19,736 nt of DNA from Thermococci archaeon (GCA_003663525.1 QMUF01000011.1:1-19736); one strand, 5' to 3'; numbered from the stretch's first letter, positions 8,108 through 15,302 are shown. Made by a program: numbers and translations. Notes: generated by a model from the sequence alone, not told the origin.

Positions 8108-8986
8108 GTGAGGAGATTTATTAGTTTGATATTAATTCTCATTATAGCTGTTAGTGTTTCTGCATGTGTTTCAAAAGAAAGTTCTATGCCCTCTACAAGC
8201 TCATCATCTGCATCAACCTCACTAATCACAGGTGAAAGTACCAGCACCCCCAGTACCTCATCAGAAACGACTACAACTCAAACAATAAACATAAACAAAG
8301 CAGATATAATTGAAGCTATTGAAAAAGTTGAAAAATACGAATTTGCTGCTCAATACTCCACAATTCCAGAAAGTGATATTCAGATAACCTCCAAAGGGGG
8401 TTTTGATTATAGCAAAGAAGAGGTTTTCTGGGAGATAATTAGTAAAAGTGGAGATTTTGTAACGTATTCTAATGAAACTGTATGGGATGACTCCATTTAC
8501 TACTCCGCTCTTGTTAAGCAGAATAACAAGATAGTTCAAAAGGGGGAAGTAACTTTAACAATAGATGAATACTTTGAAAAAGTCCTCAAAGGCCGTACAG
8601 AGACTGCAACTCCTGAGGAATTTAAGCAACAACTTTTCGAGGGCCCAGACCCTACACGGAATCCCATTTATTACATCAGAGATATTCTTAGCAATGCAGA
8701 CTCATTTACAGCAAGTCAAGAAGGAGACAATTACGTGCTAACCTTCACCTTTACAAAAGAGGAGCAAATAACCCTTAATTCTGTACAGAAAGTTGTAAAA
8801 ATCCAAGGGACTGGAAAGTTATGGATTCGGAAGGATAATTTACCAATAAAAGGGGAAATAGAAATCACAAAAACAACAAGCTATGCGGGATTAGAAGAGA
8901 GTGCCACAACTTTAAATGCCGAAATAACATTTGAAATAATGTATGAATACCAACCCCCAGAGTGGGTAACTAAAATTACTAAATGA
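8108..8986 (+). CDS. secreted lipoprotein with Ser/Thr-rich linker (paralogue 1)
   Basis: Putative membrane-anchored lipoprotein of unknown function. The N-terminus is MRRF, a hydrophobic stretch and VSAC with Cys20 as the lipidation site. Residues about 21-60 form a Ser/Thr-rich linker, probably glycosylated. The remaining ~230 residues look like a beta-rich extracellular domain with FDYSKEEVFWE, YSNETVWDD, LTIDEYFEKVLKG and NPIYYIRDILSNA. The GTG at 8108 is preferred to TTG/GTG at 8096/8099 because GGTGA lies five bases before it. The paralogue downstream has the same arrangement and also places its cysteine at residue 20. A TATA box (TTTATAAC, 8056-8063) precedes it. No ABC transporter genes are adjacent, so a binding-protein role is not supported. 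Confidence 0.8.
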   Translation: MRRFISLILILIIAVSVSACVSKESSMPSTSSSSASTSLITGESTSTPSTSSETTTTQTININKADIIEAIEKVEKYEFAAQYSTIPESDIQITSKGGFDYSKEEVFWEIISKSGDFVTYSNETVWDDSIYYSALVKQNNKIVQKGEVTLTIDEYFEKVLKGRTETATPEEFKQQLFEGPDPTRNPIYYIRDILSNADSFTASQEGDNYVLTFTFTKEEQITLNSVQKVVKIQGTGKLWIRKDNLPIKGEIEITKTTSYAGLEESATTLNAEITFEIMYEYQPPEWVTKITK

Positions 8987-9016
8987 TTTTCAAATTTTCT
9001 AATTTTTCAACCGAAA

Positions 9017-9024
9017 ACTATAAG
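9017..9024 (+). promoter_or_regulatory. TATA box of the second lipoprotein gene
   Basis: ACTATAAG is preceded by the BRE-like CCGAAAA at 9011-9017. It predicts a start near 9047, just before the GGTGA ribosome binding site, so the second lipoprotein gene has its own promoter rather than only reading through from the first. Confidence 0.5.
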
Positions 9025-9057
9025 TATTAGTTGTCATAATTTACTTTGGTGAGAAAC

Positions 9058-9864
9058 TTGGAGAGGACTTTTGCTCTAAGTTTAATTCTCATAATTATGG
9101 CTAGTTTTTCTGCGTGTATTCAGAAGGAACCAACTCCCCAAAATCTTGCCAATGAGATTGAGGATGTTGATAAGTACATGTATTCACTGGAATACCACCT
9201 AAAATCCCCTTATGGGAATAGTAGTATGTATTATAAGGGTGGTTTTAATTATGACAGGGCTGAAGCATTCTGGGAAGGAAAAATAATATATAGTAATGGG
9301 GATGTGATTTACATCAATGAAACAATTATTGAAGATTTTCTGTACTTCTCCTACGTAACAGAGAGGAATAACAAAATTATTAATAGTGACACGGCGAACA
9401 TGACAATTCAGGAATATTTCGAGAAACTCAAGGATCATCTTCAGCCAAATATCAAAACGGTGGAGGATCTAAGGTATGAAATTCTCAAAGGAGCAGATTT
9501 GAGGAGTAACCCGCTCTATTATATCCGAGAAGCCCTCAACAATGTTACAAACTTTGAAACTACAAAGGGAGATGGAATTTATCTGGTCGCGTTTAATTTC
9601 ACTAGAATATATGAGATGCCAATACCTGAAAATATCAGTGCAGCTGAGGTGGCCTACTATGAGAGTATAAAATATACCACTATAACAAAAGGCTTTATGA
9701 GACTTTGGGTCAAGGGCAATCTTCCTATAAAAGGGGAAATTAAGGGAATAGAAATATTTAAACTACTTGCAGAAAATATCACCTCGACAAGGGAATTTAA
9801 TGCCAAATTTGAAGTTACATCGGATTATAAAAGACCAGAATGGCTCAAAAAGGTGCTTCAATAA
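9058..9864 (+). CDS. secreted lipoprotein (paralogue 2, no linker)
   Basis: Paralogue of the preceding lipoprotein. The signal segment MERTFALS leads to FSAC with the lipidation cysteine again at residue 20. The domain then begins almost at once, without the Ser/Thr linker. Blocks shared with paralogue 1 include FNYDRAEAFWE, YINETIIED, RNNKIINS, MTIQEYFEKL, NPLYYIREALNN, and the closing PEWLKKV against PEWVTKI. The TTG start at 9058 is selected because GGTGA is five bases upstream, as in the paralogue; starts at 9046 and 9049 would overlap that site. Length is 268 residues. Tandem duplication followed by divergence is the simplest explanation. Function unknown. Confidence 0.8.
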   Translation: MERTFALSLILIIMASFSACIQKEPTPQNLANEIEDVDKYMYSLEYHLKSPYGNSSMYYKGGFNYDRAEAFWEGKIIYSNGDVIYINETIIEDFLYFSYVTERNNKIINSDTANMTIQEYFEKLKDHLQPNIKTVEDLRYEILKGADLRSNPLYYIREALNNVTNFETTKGDGIYLVAFNFTRIYEMPIPENISAAEVAYYESIKYTTITKGFMRLWVKGNLPIKGEIKGIEIFKLLAENITSTREFNAKFEVTSDYKRPEWLKKVLQ

Positions 9865-9962
9865 AGAGAAAGAATTTCTTTTGAGCTTTGCTTAATTTAA
9901 TTTTGAATTGTTGAGTTCATTGGAACAGAAGATATCCTTCATGCTTTAAAGGAGGGTGTAGG

Positions 9963-10058
9963 GTGAAATTCTACTTTCAAGAACCAAGAGTGACTTCTTC
10001 CGGGCCGTGGAGAGTTGACCTCTTGGCATGGATCGAGATCGTTTCTTGCCAAAAATAG
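9963..10058 (+). other. possible 31-codon ORF / structured element
   Basis: In the stretch between the second lipoprotein and the ParB-like gene there is a GTG with GGAGGG at 9951-9956, correctly spaced, opening a frame of 31 residues (start MKFYFQEPRVTSSG, end CQK) closed by TAG at 10056. The DNA is locally richer in G and C than its surroundings. The same bases form inverted repeats: CCAAGAG (9992-9998 region) with CTCTTGG about 30 bases on, and TTGGCA with TGCCAA at about 10023-10052. It could be a microprotein, a fragment of a decayed gene or a small structured RNA; the sequence alone does not decide. Confidence 0.3.
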
Positions 10059-10059
10059 T

Positions 10060-10093
10060 AGTTATAACTTAAAAGTTAAAAGGTAGAAGTTAT
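10060..10093. repeat. TTATAACTT-type repeats downstream of the parA pair
   Basis: Contains the perfect 10-base palindrome AGTTATAACT (10060-10069, including TTATAACTT at 10062-10070), a nearby AAAAGTTAAAA, and TAGAAGTTAT at 10084-10093 overlapping the stop of the ParB-like gene. The same short words recur upstream of parA at 11168-11212. Confidence 0.45.
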
Positions 10094-10404
10094 TCAACCT
10101 TTTTCATCTGCTTTTCAACGGAACTCCATACCTCTGGATATTTCTCCTTTATTGCTTTTTCTAAAAGCTTACTTGCTTCATTTGAAATACTAAATTCTGG
10201 GATAGTTTTTCTTAGATATCTAAGGACTGCAGCTGCTTCTGGTGACCATAATGTTATTCTTGGATTCTTTAGGGCCTCATGGATACTTAACATTAATACC
10301 TCTTCATTAAGTTCTCCTTTTGACTTTTCTTTTGGTTTTTCTTCAATTGGGAGTGGCTCCGAAATAAGGGCTTCTAAACCTCTTCCAAGGGCTTTTTTCT
10401 TCAT
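10090..10404 (-). CDS. ParB-peptide protein: ParA-activating N-terminus on a small helical domain
   Basis: 104-residue partner of the ParA gene. Residues 2-14 (KKKALGRGLEALI) match the N-terminal signature of chromosomal ParB/Spo0J proteins, the flexible peptide whose basic residue (here Arg8) stimulates ParA ATPase. What follows is not ParB: a Pro/Glu/Lys linker (about 17-30) and one helical domain (31-104) with SPEAAAVLRYLRKTIPEFS and EKAIKEKYPEVW. The ParB CTP-binding (ParB/Srx) domain, HTH domain and dimerisation domain are absent, and there is no sign of a frameshift that removed them. The ATG overlaps the parA stop as ATGA, so translation is coupled. Probable ParA-activating adaptor; its DNA or protein target is unknown. 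Confidence 0.75.
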   Translation of the reverse strand: MKKKALGRGLEALISEPLPIEEKPKEKSKGELNEEVLMLSIHEALKNPRITLWSPEAAAVLRYLRKTIPEFSISNEASKLLEKAIKEKYPEVWSSVEKQMKKVE

Positions 10405-11150
10405 TTTCCATCGACCTCCTCGGCCAGCTTCATATATGCTTTAGCACCCCTACTATCAGGAGCATAAAGGAATATTGGTCTTCCATAGGAGGGAGCCTCT
10501 GCAAGCCTGACGTTTCTCGGTATCATTGTCTTGAAGACCTTTTCTCCAAATGTTCTCTTTACTTCCTCTCTAACTTCCTTGGAAAGATTGGTTCTTTTAT
10601 CGAACATTGTAATTAAAAAACCTTTAATTTCAAGTGGAATGCCAAGTCTATCCCTCACCAACCTTATTGCTTTTAAAAGCAGAGCAATCCCTTCAAGAGC
10701 ATAGTATTCTGCTTGTATTGGGATAATCACTTCATTACTTGCTACTAATGAGTTCATAGTAAGCACTCCAAGAGAAGGAGGCGTGTCAATAATAATGTAA
10801 TCGTAATCCCTCTTAAGCTTTGCAAGCTTATTTCTAAGTATGTATTCTCTTCCTATTTGACTACTCAGCTCGATTTCAGCACCACTTAATGCTATGTTAC
10901 TCGGAATCAGATGAAGACCATCTATGGAGGTCTTTACGATCACTTCTTCTATCTCTGCTTCATCTATTATCACATTGTAAATGGTTGGTGTTGCTCCTCT
11001 GAGGCCAAGGCCAATTGTAGTGGCTCCTTGCGGATCCATGTCCACAAGAAGGACGTTTTTCCCTTTTAGCGCCAATGCTGTTGATAAGTTTATTGCGGTA
11101 GTGCTCTTTCCTACTCCACCTTTTTGGTTTGCAATACTTATTACGGACAT
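10401..11150 (-). CDS. parA: ParA/Soj-type partitioning ATPase
   Basis: 249-residue ATPase of the ParA/MinD group (SIMIBI class), likely binding DNA as an ATP dimer and released by its partner's N-terminal peptide. It has the deviant Walker A QKGGVGKSTTAIN (signature Lys10, Lys15), the A' motif LVDMDPQG (residues 35-42) and Walker B YIIIDTPPS (Asp122). PRNVRLAEAPSYGRPI near the C-terminus is typical of Soj/ParA. It begins directly at the Walker A region and has no N-terminal HTH, so it is the chromosomal (type Ib-like) form and does not regulate itself through its own HTH. The ATG at 11150 lies about 26 bases from a TATA-like element at 11172-11180, suggesting a leaderless message. It overlaps the downstream partner by four bases. 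Confidence 0.92.
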   Translation of the reverse strand: MSVISIANQKGGVGKSTTAINLSTALALKGKNVLLVDMDPQGATTIGLGLRGATPTIYNVIIDEAEIEEVIVKTSIDGLHLIPSNIALSGAEIELSSQIGREYILRNKLAKLKRDYDYIIIDTPPSLGVLTMNSLVASNEVIIPIQAEYYALEGIALLLKAIRLVRDRLGIPLEIKGFLITMFDKRTNLSKEVREEVKRTFGEKVFKTMIPRNVRLAEAPSYGRPIFLYAPDSRGAKAYMKLAEEVDGK

Positions 11151-11167
11151 GGTAGCCCTAAGGTAGT

Positions 11168-11212
11168 TAGAAGTTATAAATCTTGAGAATTATAAGTTCT
11201 AAGTTATAAGTT
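11168..11212 (-). promoter_or_regulatory. parA promoter with clustered AAGTTATAA / TTATAAGTT repeats
   Basis: On the plus strand AAGTTATAA occurs at 11171-11179 and 11201-11209, and TTATAAGTT at 11190-11198 and 11204-11212, giving direct and inverted copies within 45 bases (two copies 14 bases apart). The copy nearest the gene coincides with the TATA box (minus-strand ATTTATAACTT). A protein bound to the repeats would cover the promoter, so autoregulation or a centromere-like (parS) function is plausible. Confidence 0.5.
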
Positions 11213-11360
11213 GTACCCCAAACAGCCAAAAGAATAATAGCTTATTTCTTGAAATCCTTGCTCTTCAGGACTAGTAAGGGGCCAGATTCTTTGTATTCTC
11301 AATGATAACCTTGCAGTTTGTTAGAGGGAGTGATATAAAAGGAAAAGTTAAAAATATTTA
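11213..11360. other. gene-free spacer upstream of the parA promoter
   Basis: No ORF, RNA gene or clear repeat is supported in this stretch. Only A/T-rich TATA-like words (GATATAAAAG near 11333, AAAATATTTATG near 11351) are seen, without a gene behind them. Confidence 0.3.
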
Positions 11361-11437
11361 TGAGCTACTCCTCGGCATGAACTGATATTCTTTTTTATCC
11401 TCCTAGAAGACCCCATCCGTTAGGGTGGGGTAGTTCA
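11361..11437. repeat. GC hairpin and imperfect inverted repeat, IS200/IS605-end-like
   Basis: CCCCATCC-GTTA-GGGTGGGG (11411-11430) forms an 8-bp stem with a 4-base loop and one wobble pair, very GC-rich against its surroundings. GGGGTAGTTCA (11427-11437) is an imperfect inverted copy (9 of 11) of TGAGCTACTCC (11361-11371). Such hairpins flanked by GTAGTTCA resemble the subterminal palindromes of archaeal IS200/IS605 elements and their short non-autonomous derivatives, but no tnpA or tnpB is present. It abuts the stop codon of the minus-strand gene ending at 11435, so it could instead serve as that gene's terminator or RNA-stabilising hairpin. Confidence 0.35.
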
Positions 11438-13162
11438 CTCTTTTGATATTAAAACGTAAATTGGCCGGTGATCTGAGACTTCCACATCTAAGAGCCATCC
11501 ATAATCTTTAACCTTTAAAGCACTTCCCCTCTTTATGATGATGTAGTCAATGTTTTCTATATCCACATTGCCCCAATTGAAAGTGTATGGAGGTCTTTCT
11601 GGGAATGCATCATAATACTCCGTAAGAAGTAGTTCTATCGCTTTTTCATGCAGTTCCGCATTTGTATCACCTAGGATTATTTCAGCCGCTGGATCTTTTA
11701 GTGCCATTTCTAAAAGTTCTTCTGCCTGTAAGGTTCTTTCTTCTGGATAAAGGCCCATGTGAACGTTTATGAGAACTAATCCATTACTCAACACCTTGAT
11801 TTTTTGAGCTGGTCTTGCCTGCCCAACGCTTTTAAGGTTCCTTTCTTCTATGGACTCTAGTGGCCACCTAGAAAATGTTGTGACTCCATAAGTACCTTCA
11901 ACAGCAGGGCTATATTCATAATAATACCCAAAATATGCTGACAAAAGAACAGGAATATCTTGGTAACCATTTCCTATCATGCCGCCAACTACTTCCTGAC
12001 TTGCCATAACATCTGGACTGTAGGTTTTTAGAAGTTTTACCAGCTCGTTTCCATTGAAGGCCCCTTTATATGGGGCAAAGCCCTGGTGAATGTTATAAGT
12101 CCACACTATGATTTCATCTTTGGTTTCTACGTCTACTGGACGAACGTGAAAAGCGGAAACTACAACGAGAGAAGCAATTATCATGCCAGCTATTGGAACT
12201 CCTATCTCTCTCATGTTGGGCCGCTCAATAACCAAAGGCCTAGAAGATAGAGTATAGACTAGTGTACTGGAGAGTATTAAAACTTCTAGATGATCTTCCA
12301 TAAAGGGGATTCCTATGTCTCTCCCCACATAAGCTCCAATGGCAAGTACTGAGACAGTTACGAAATATAGGGCACCAATAACTCCAAAACGGCCTTTTTT
12401 CACACTTTCGAGCAATGCAAGAGCTGAAGTGAGTGCAATGGGAATTCCTACAATGCCAAATGGTGGAACAAAGAGAGCAAACACACCAGCAATCAATAAT
12501 AGAGAGGTAAATTTATTGCCTGCTAGATATGGTGAAATAAGAATGGCCAGGGCCACTACAAATGAGTATCCCACAAAATGAAGCAAATAGCATGTTTCAA
12601 ATCCTGAATAGCGCATTATTGCGTTTGGGTAGATAAAACCCAAGTTGAGCAAGGCAGCAAAAGCATAAAGACCAAATCCAGGGCTTTTTAATTGGCCTTT
12701 CCCTTTCCATAACACATATGAAGCCCCTAAAATACAAATCACAAGCAAAATCCTTGTATAAATAAAATCAATTGGTTCTCCTCCAACTGCAAGCACCCTG
12801 AGCGTTAAGTCCATCACAAGCCCGAGAATAATGTACTTTACTTTAACCTCTTTTACGAGAGATAGAGCTACTGGCAATGCAAAGGCTGCTATTAAGTGAG
12901 TATACTCCGTGGCATCAGTTATTAAAGAAGCTATTGCATAAGCAGTTATTATAATTGCGCCTGTCTTTCGCTGCATCTTACCAACAAAGAAGGAAGCAAT
13001 CAAAAATAAGATTATTCCAAGAGCTGATGGAAACATGACTCCATAGAAAAAAGTTTTTTCAACGCTTGCATATGCCCCTGAAACAAAAATTCTCATAGAA
13101 GAGGCCAGTAAAACACCGCCTCCAATTCCTAAGATCATGTTATCTTGTTCCGATAATTTCAT
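11435..13162 (-). CDS. multi-TM membrane protein with C-terminal endonuclease/exonuclease/phosphatase domain
   Basis: 575 residues in two parts. Residues 1-340 contain about nine or ten hydrophobic helices. Residues 350-575 are an EEP (DNase I/AP endonuclease/sphingomyelinase-like) phosphodiesterase domain. Its active-site set is complete: YNIHQG (Asn357), SQEVVGG (Glu390), NVHMG (His468), LGDTNAE (Asp499, Asn501), IDYIII (Asp539) and VSDHRP (Asp564, His565). Such a membrane-tethered enzyme may act on phospholipid, inositol-phosphate or nucleotide phosphodiesters at the cell surface; the sequence does not say which. The ATG at 13162 has GGTGA six bases upstream and a TATA box (ATTTAAAT, 13198-13205). 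It is divergent from gap. Confidence 0.85.
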   Translation of the reverse strand: MKLSEQDNMILGIGGGVLLASSMRIFVSGAYASVEKTFFYGVMFPSALGIILFLIASFFVGKMQRKTGAIIITAYAIASLITDATEYTHLIAAFALPVALSLVKEVKVKYIILGLVMDLTLRVLAVGGEPIDFIYTRILLVICILGASYVLWKGKGQLKSPGFGLYAFAALLNLGFIYPNAIMRYSGFETCYLLHFVGYSFVVALAILISPYLAGNKFTSLLLIAGVFALFVPPFGIVGIPIALTSALALLESVKKGRFGVIGALYFVTVSVLAIGAYVGRDIGIPFMEDHLEVLILSSTLVYTLSSRPLVIERPNMREIGVPIAGMIIASLVVVSAFHVRPVDVETKDEIIVWTYNIHQGFAPYKGAFNGNELVKLLKTYSPDVMASQEVVGGMIGNGYQDIPVLLSAYFGYYYEYSPAVEGTYGVTTFSRWPLESIEERNLKSVGQARPAQKIKVLSNGLVLINVHMGLYPEERTLQAEELLEMALKDPAAEIILGDTNAELHEKAIELLLTEYYDAFPERPPYTFNWGNVDIENIDYIIIKRGSALKVKDYGWLLDVEVSDHRPIYVLISKE

Positions 13163-13197
13163 AACAATTCACCAGAATAGCAAATACATGTTAAAGG

Positions 13198-13212
13198 ATT
13201 TAAATCTTTTTG
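13198..13212 (-). promoter_or_regulatory. BRE/TATA of the membrane-EEP gene
   Basis: On the minus strand AAAAAGA (13212-13206) is followed by ATTTAAAT. Transcription would start near 13175, giving a leader of about a dozen bases that contains GGTGA. Confidence 0.5.
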
Positions 13213-13244
13213 ACTTTAGTGCTTCGGTCTACTGCATTTCTTAT

Positions 13245-13276
13245 TCCTCACTTCCAGTGAAAGCAATCTTTAAGTA
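13245..13276 (+). promoter_or_regulatory. gap promoter with degenerate TGM-like inverted repeat
   Basis: TCAC-TTCCA-GTGA at 13248-13260 keeps the central TCAC-N5-GTGA of the Thermococcales glycolytic motif (TATCAC-N5-GTGATA) but differs at three of the four outer positions (CC for TA, A for T). It sits immediately upstream of the TATA box TTTAAGTA (13269-13276). In this order the motif is upstream of BRE/TATA, the position known for activation of gluconeogenic genes by Tgr/TrmBL1. Transcription is predicted near 13297, just before GGTGA. Confidence 0.45.
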
Positions 13277-13308
13277 TTTCACTCATATAAAATAATCTGG
13301 TGAGAAAA

Positions 13309-14313
13309 ATGAAAGTTAAGGTAGGAATTAACGGTTACGGGACTATAGGAAAAAGAGTGGCTTATGCAGTCTCGAAACAGGTTGATATGGAATTAGTAGG
13401 TGTTGCAAAAACAAAACCGGATTTTGAGGCTTACCGAGCTAAAGAGCTTGGGATACCCGTTTATGCTGCATCACCTGATTTTGTTCCAAGATTTGAGAAA
13501 GTTGGGTTCGAGATTGTTGGAACCCTTGAAGACCTCCTTGGGAAAGTGGATGTAATTGTGGATGCCACTCCCGGTGGAATGGGTGAGAAGAACAAAGCTC
13601 TCTATGAAAAAGCGGGGGTTAAGGCAATATTTCAGGGCGGAGAGAAGGCAAGTGTCGCCGAGGTTTCCTTTGTCGCACAAGCGAACTATGAAAAGGCCTT
13701 GGGCAAAGACTACGTTAGGGTTGTTTCCTGCAACACCACGGGGCTAACGAGAACTCTGAATGCAATAAAGGACTACATTGACTACGTATATGCTGTGATG
13801 ATTAGAAGGGCCGCAGATCCCAACGACATCAAGAGAGGTCCCGTTAATGCCATAAAGCCCAGTGTTGAAGTTCCTTCCCATCATGGACCAGATGTGCAGA
13901 CCGTAATTCCAATAAACATTGAAACAATGGCGTTTATCGTACCAACAACCCTCATGCATGTCCACAGTGTAATGGTGAAGCTCAAAAAGCCCCTTACAAG
14001 GGAAGATGTTATTGAGATTTTTGAAAACACCACGAGAGTTCTGCTCTTTGAGAAAGAAAAGGGCTTCGATAGCACGGCCCAGTTGATAGAGTTCGCCCGT
14101 GACTTGCACAGGGAGTGGAATAACCTTTATGAGATAGGAGTGTGGAAGGAAAGCATCAATGTAAAAGGCAACCACTTATTCTACATTCAAGCAGTTCACC
14201 AAGAAAGTGACGTTGTGCCAGAGAACATAGACGCTATAAGAGTCATGTTCGAGCTGGCCGACAAGTGGGACAGCATAAAGAAGACGAATAAGAGCTTGGG
14301 GATTTTGAAGTGA
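13309..14313 (+). CDS. gap: glyceraldehyde-3-phosphate dehydrogenase (phosphorylating, archaeal type II)
   Basis: Converts glyceraldehyde 3-phosphate, phosphate and NAD(P)+ to 1,3-bisphosphoglycerate. In Thermococcales the glycolytic step is taken by GAPOR, so this enzyme mainly serves gluconeogenesis. The N-terminal Rossmann motif is [11 protein letters not shown] (residues 6-16), the catalytic cysteine is in [10 protein letters not shown] (Cys141), and the archaeal [16 protein letters not shown] and SHHGPDV segments follow. The 334-residue length equals that of archaeal orthologues. The ATG at 13309 is chosen over the GTG at 13300, because that GTG is part of the GGTGA ribosome binding site. 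The gene looks richer in G/C-ending codons than its left-hand neighbours, as expected for high expression. Confidence 0.95.
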   Translation: MKVKVGINGYGTIGKRVAYAVSKQVDMELVGVAKTKPDFEAYRAKELGIPVYAASPDFVPRFEKVGFEIVGTLEDLLGKVDVIVDATPGGMGEKNKALYEKAGVKAIFQGGEKASVAEVSFVAQANYEKALGKDYVRVVSCNTTGLTRTLNAIKDYIDYVYAVMIRRAADPNDIKRGPVNAIKPSVEVPSHHGPDVQTVIPINIETMAFIVPTTLMHVHSVMVKLKKPLTREDVIEIFENTTRVLLFEKEKGFDSTAQLIEFARDLHREWNNLYEIGVWKESINVKGNHLFYIQAVHQESDVVPENIDAIRVMFELADKWDSIKKTNKSLGILK

Positions 14314-14395
14314 TCTAATTCCCGGGGCAGTCACTCCCTTTTCTTTCCCTTGTTCTTAGGTGGGAGAAGCCGGGAGAAAGAAACAAAGCCCATTT

Positions 14396-15302
14396 TTACT
14401 CCCACACTGCTTTGACGTCCAGCTTTTCGAAATCTTCCAAATCCCACAGGGGCCACCCCTCTCCCCTCAGTGTTTCTTTGTTTTTAACCTCTTTAGCCAC
14501 CAGGCCGTAGAAATGTTCCCACCCTTCCAGCCCCCACTAACTCACTCTTCCTTTCTAAGCTCTTCAAAATTCCCCTCGCTTCCCTTTCACTCAAGTCTTT
14601 CCACTTAACTTCAACGAGTAAAGCTTTCTTCTCACGCTCGTTCAAAGCGAGCAAATCAACCTCCTCGTTCCTGTGCCACCATCATCCAATTTTCGTGAAC
14701 TTAAAAGGCAACTCCTCTGCCCTGTTGAGCTCAATGAGGAACTGCTGGCCCATGTCTTCAAAGGCCCTATCCACATATGTGTTGAAAGCGGCCCAGTCCA
14801 TTTTAAACGTCCCAATCTCTATCTTTCCTCTGTTTGGCTTCACGAATCGAAACCAGAAGGTAAAGAAGTTGTCGTTTAGGTAGTAGCGGGCCTTCTTACT
14901 TCTTTCAGACTCCGTAATGGGAACTTCACGCCTCACGAGTTCAAGAGAAGTAAGGGTTTTTACGTATTTGGGCATGTCCTTGGTCTCAATTCCCGCAAAC
15001 TGGGCAATCTCACTTATCCGGTGCTTTCCAAGGGCTATCGCCTCAAGGATGAGATAATAGCGGTGAACGTCTCCAAGCTCTTCCCTCAGTATGAATTCTG
15101 GCTCCTCGTAGAGTATTGACGTCGGCGAGAACGCGAGCTTCAGCAGCTCCCCCTCAAAGTCCCTCCCTTTAAAAAGCCTGAAGTACATCGGAACGCCACC
15201 AGTGACTGAGTATATTCGAACTACAGTCTCTATGGGAGCATCTTTGAAGTATTTCCTCACGTGGAAAAAGTTAAGGGGCTTAAGCTTGAGCTTCTTCACC
15301 AA
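14396..15302 (-). pseudogene. broken archaeal DEXX-box ATPase (DUF234 C-terminal part)
   Basis: Relic of a member of the archaeal AAA-type ATPase family that carries a C-terminal DUF234 nuclease-like domain. The readable frame (14682-15302, 206 residues) starts in the middle of the family, LKPLNFFHVRKYF...YSVTGGVPMYF, then the winged-helix-like middle and FRFVKPNRG. The N-terminal P-loop ATPase domain is missing. At 14682 a TGA replaces a residue in FTKIG-WWHRNEEVDLLAL, and the same frame continues with LLVEVKWKDLSEREARGILKSLE. At the G-run 14531-14535 an apparent extra base moves the rest into another frame, EGWEHFYGLVAKEV to KAVWE, ending with TAA at 14396-14398. Base composition is more GC-rich than most of the window, suggesting transfer. 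Confidence 0.8.

Noticed and set aside
11213..11350. Possible C/D-box sRNA (ATGATAA and CTGA-like words)
   Set aside because: C and D boxes with correct spacing and terminal pairing could not be assembled.
13744..14175. Minus-strand frame of 143 residues inside gap
   Set aside because: It lies wholly within a certain GAPDH gene and has no recognisable motif.
14360..14608. Plus-strand reading frame of 82 residues
   Set aside because: Its Pro/Ser/Phe-rich translation is the antisense of the decayed ATPase gene, whose homology is clear on the minus strand.
14682..14684. In-frame TGA as possible selenocysteine or readthrough codon
   Set aside because: The same gene lacks its ATPase domain and has a frameshift further on, and the position would be an ordinary residue between KIG and WWHRN. 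Decay is the simpler explanation.
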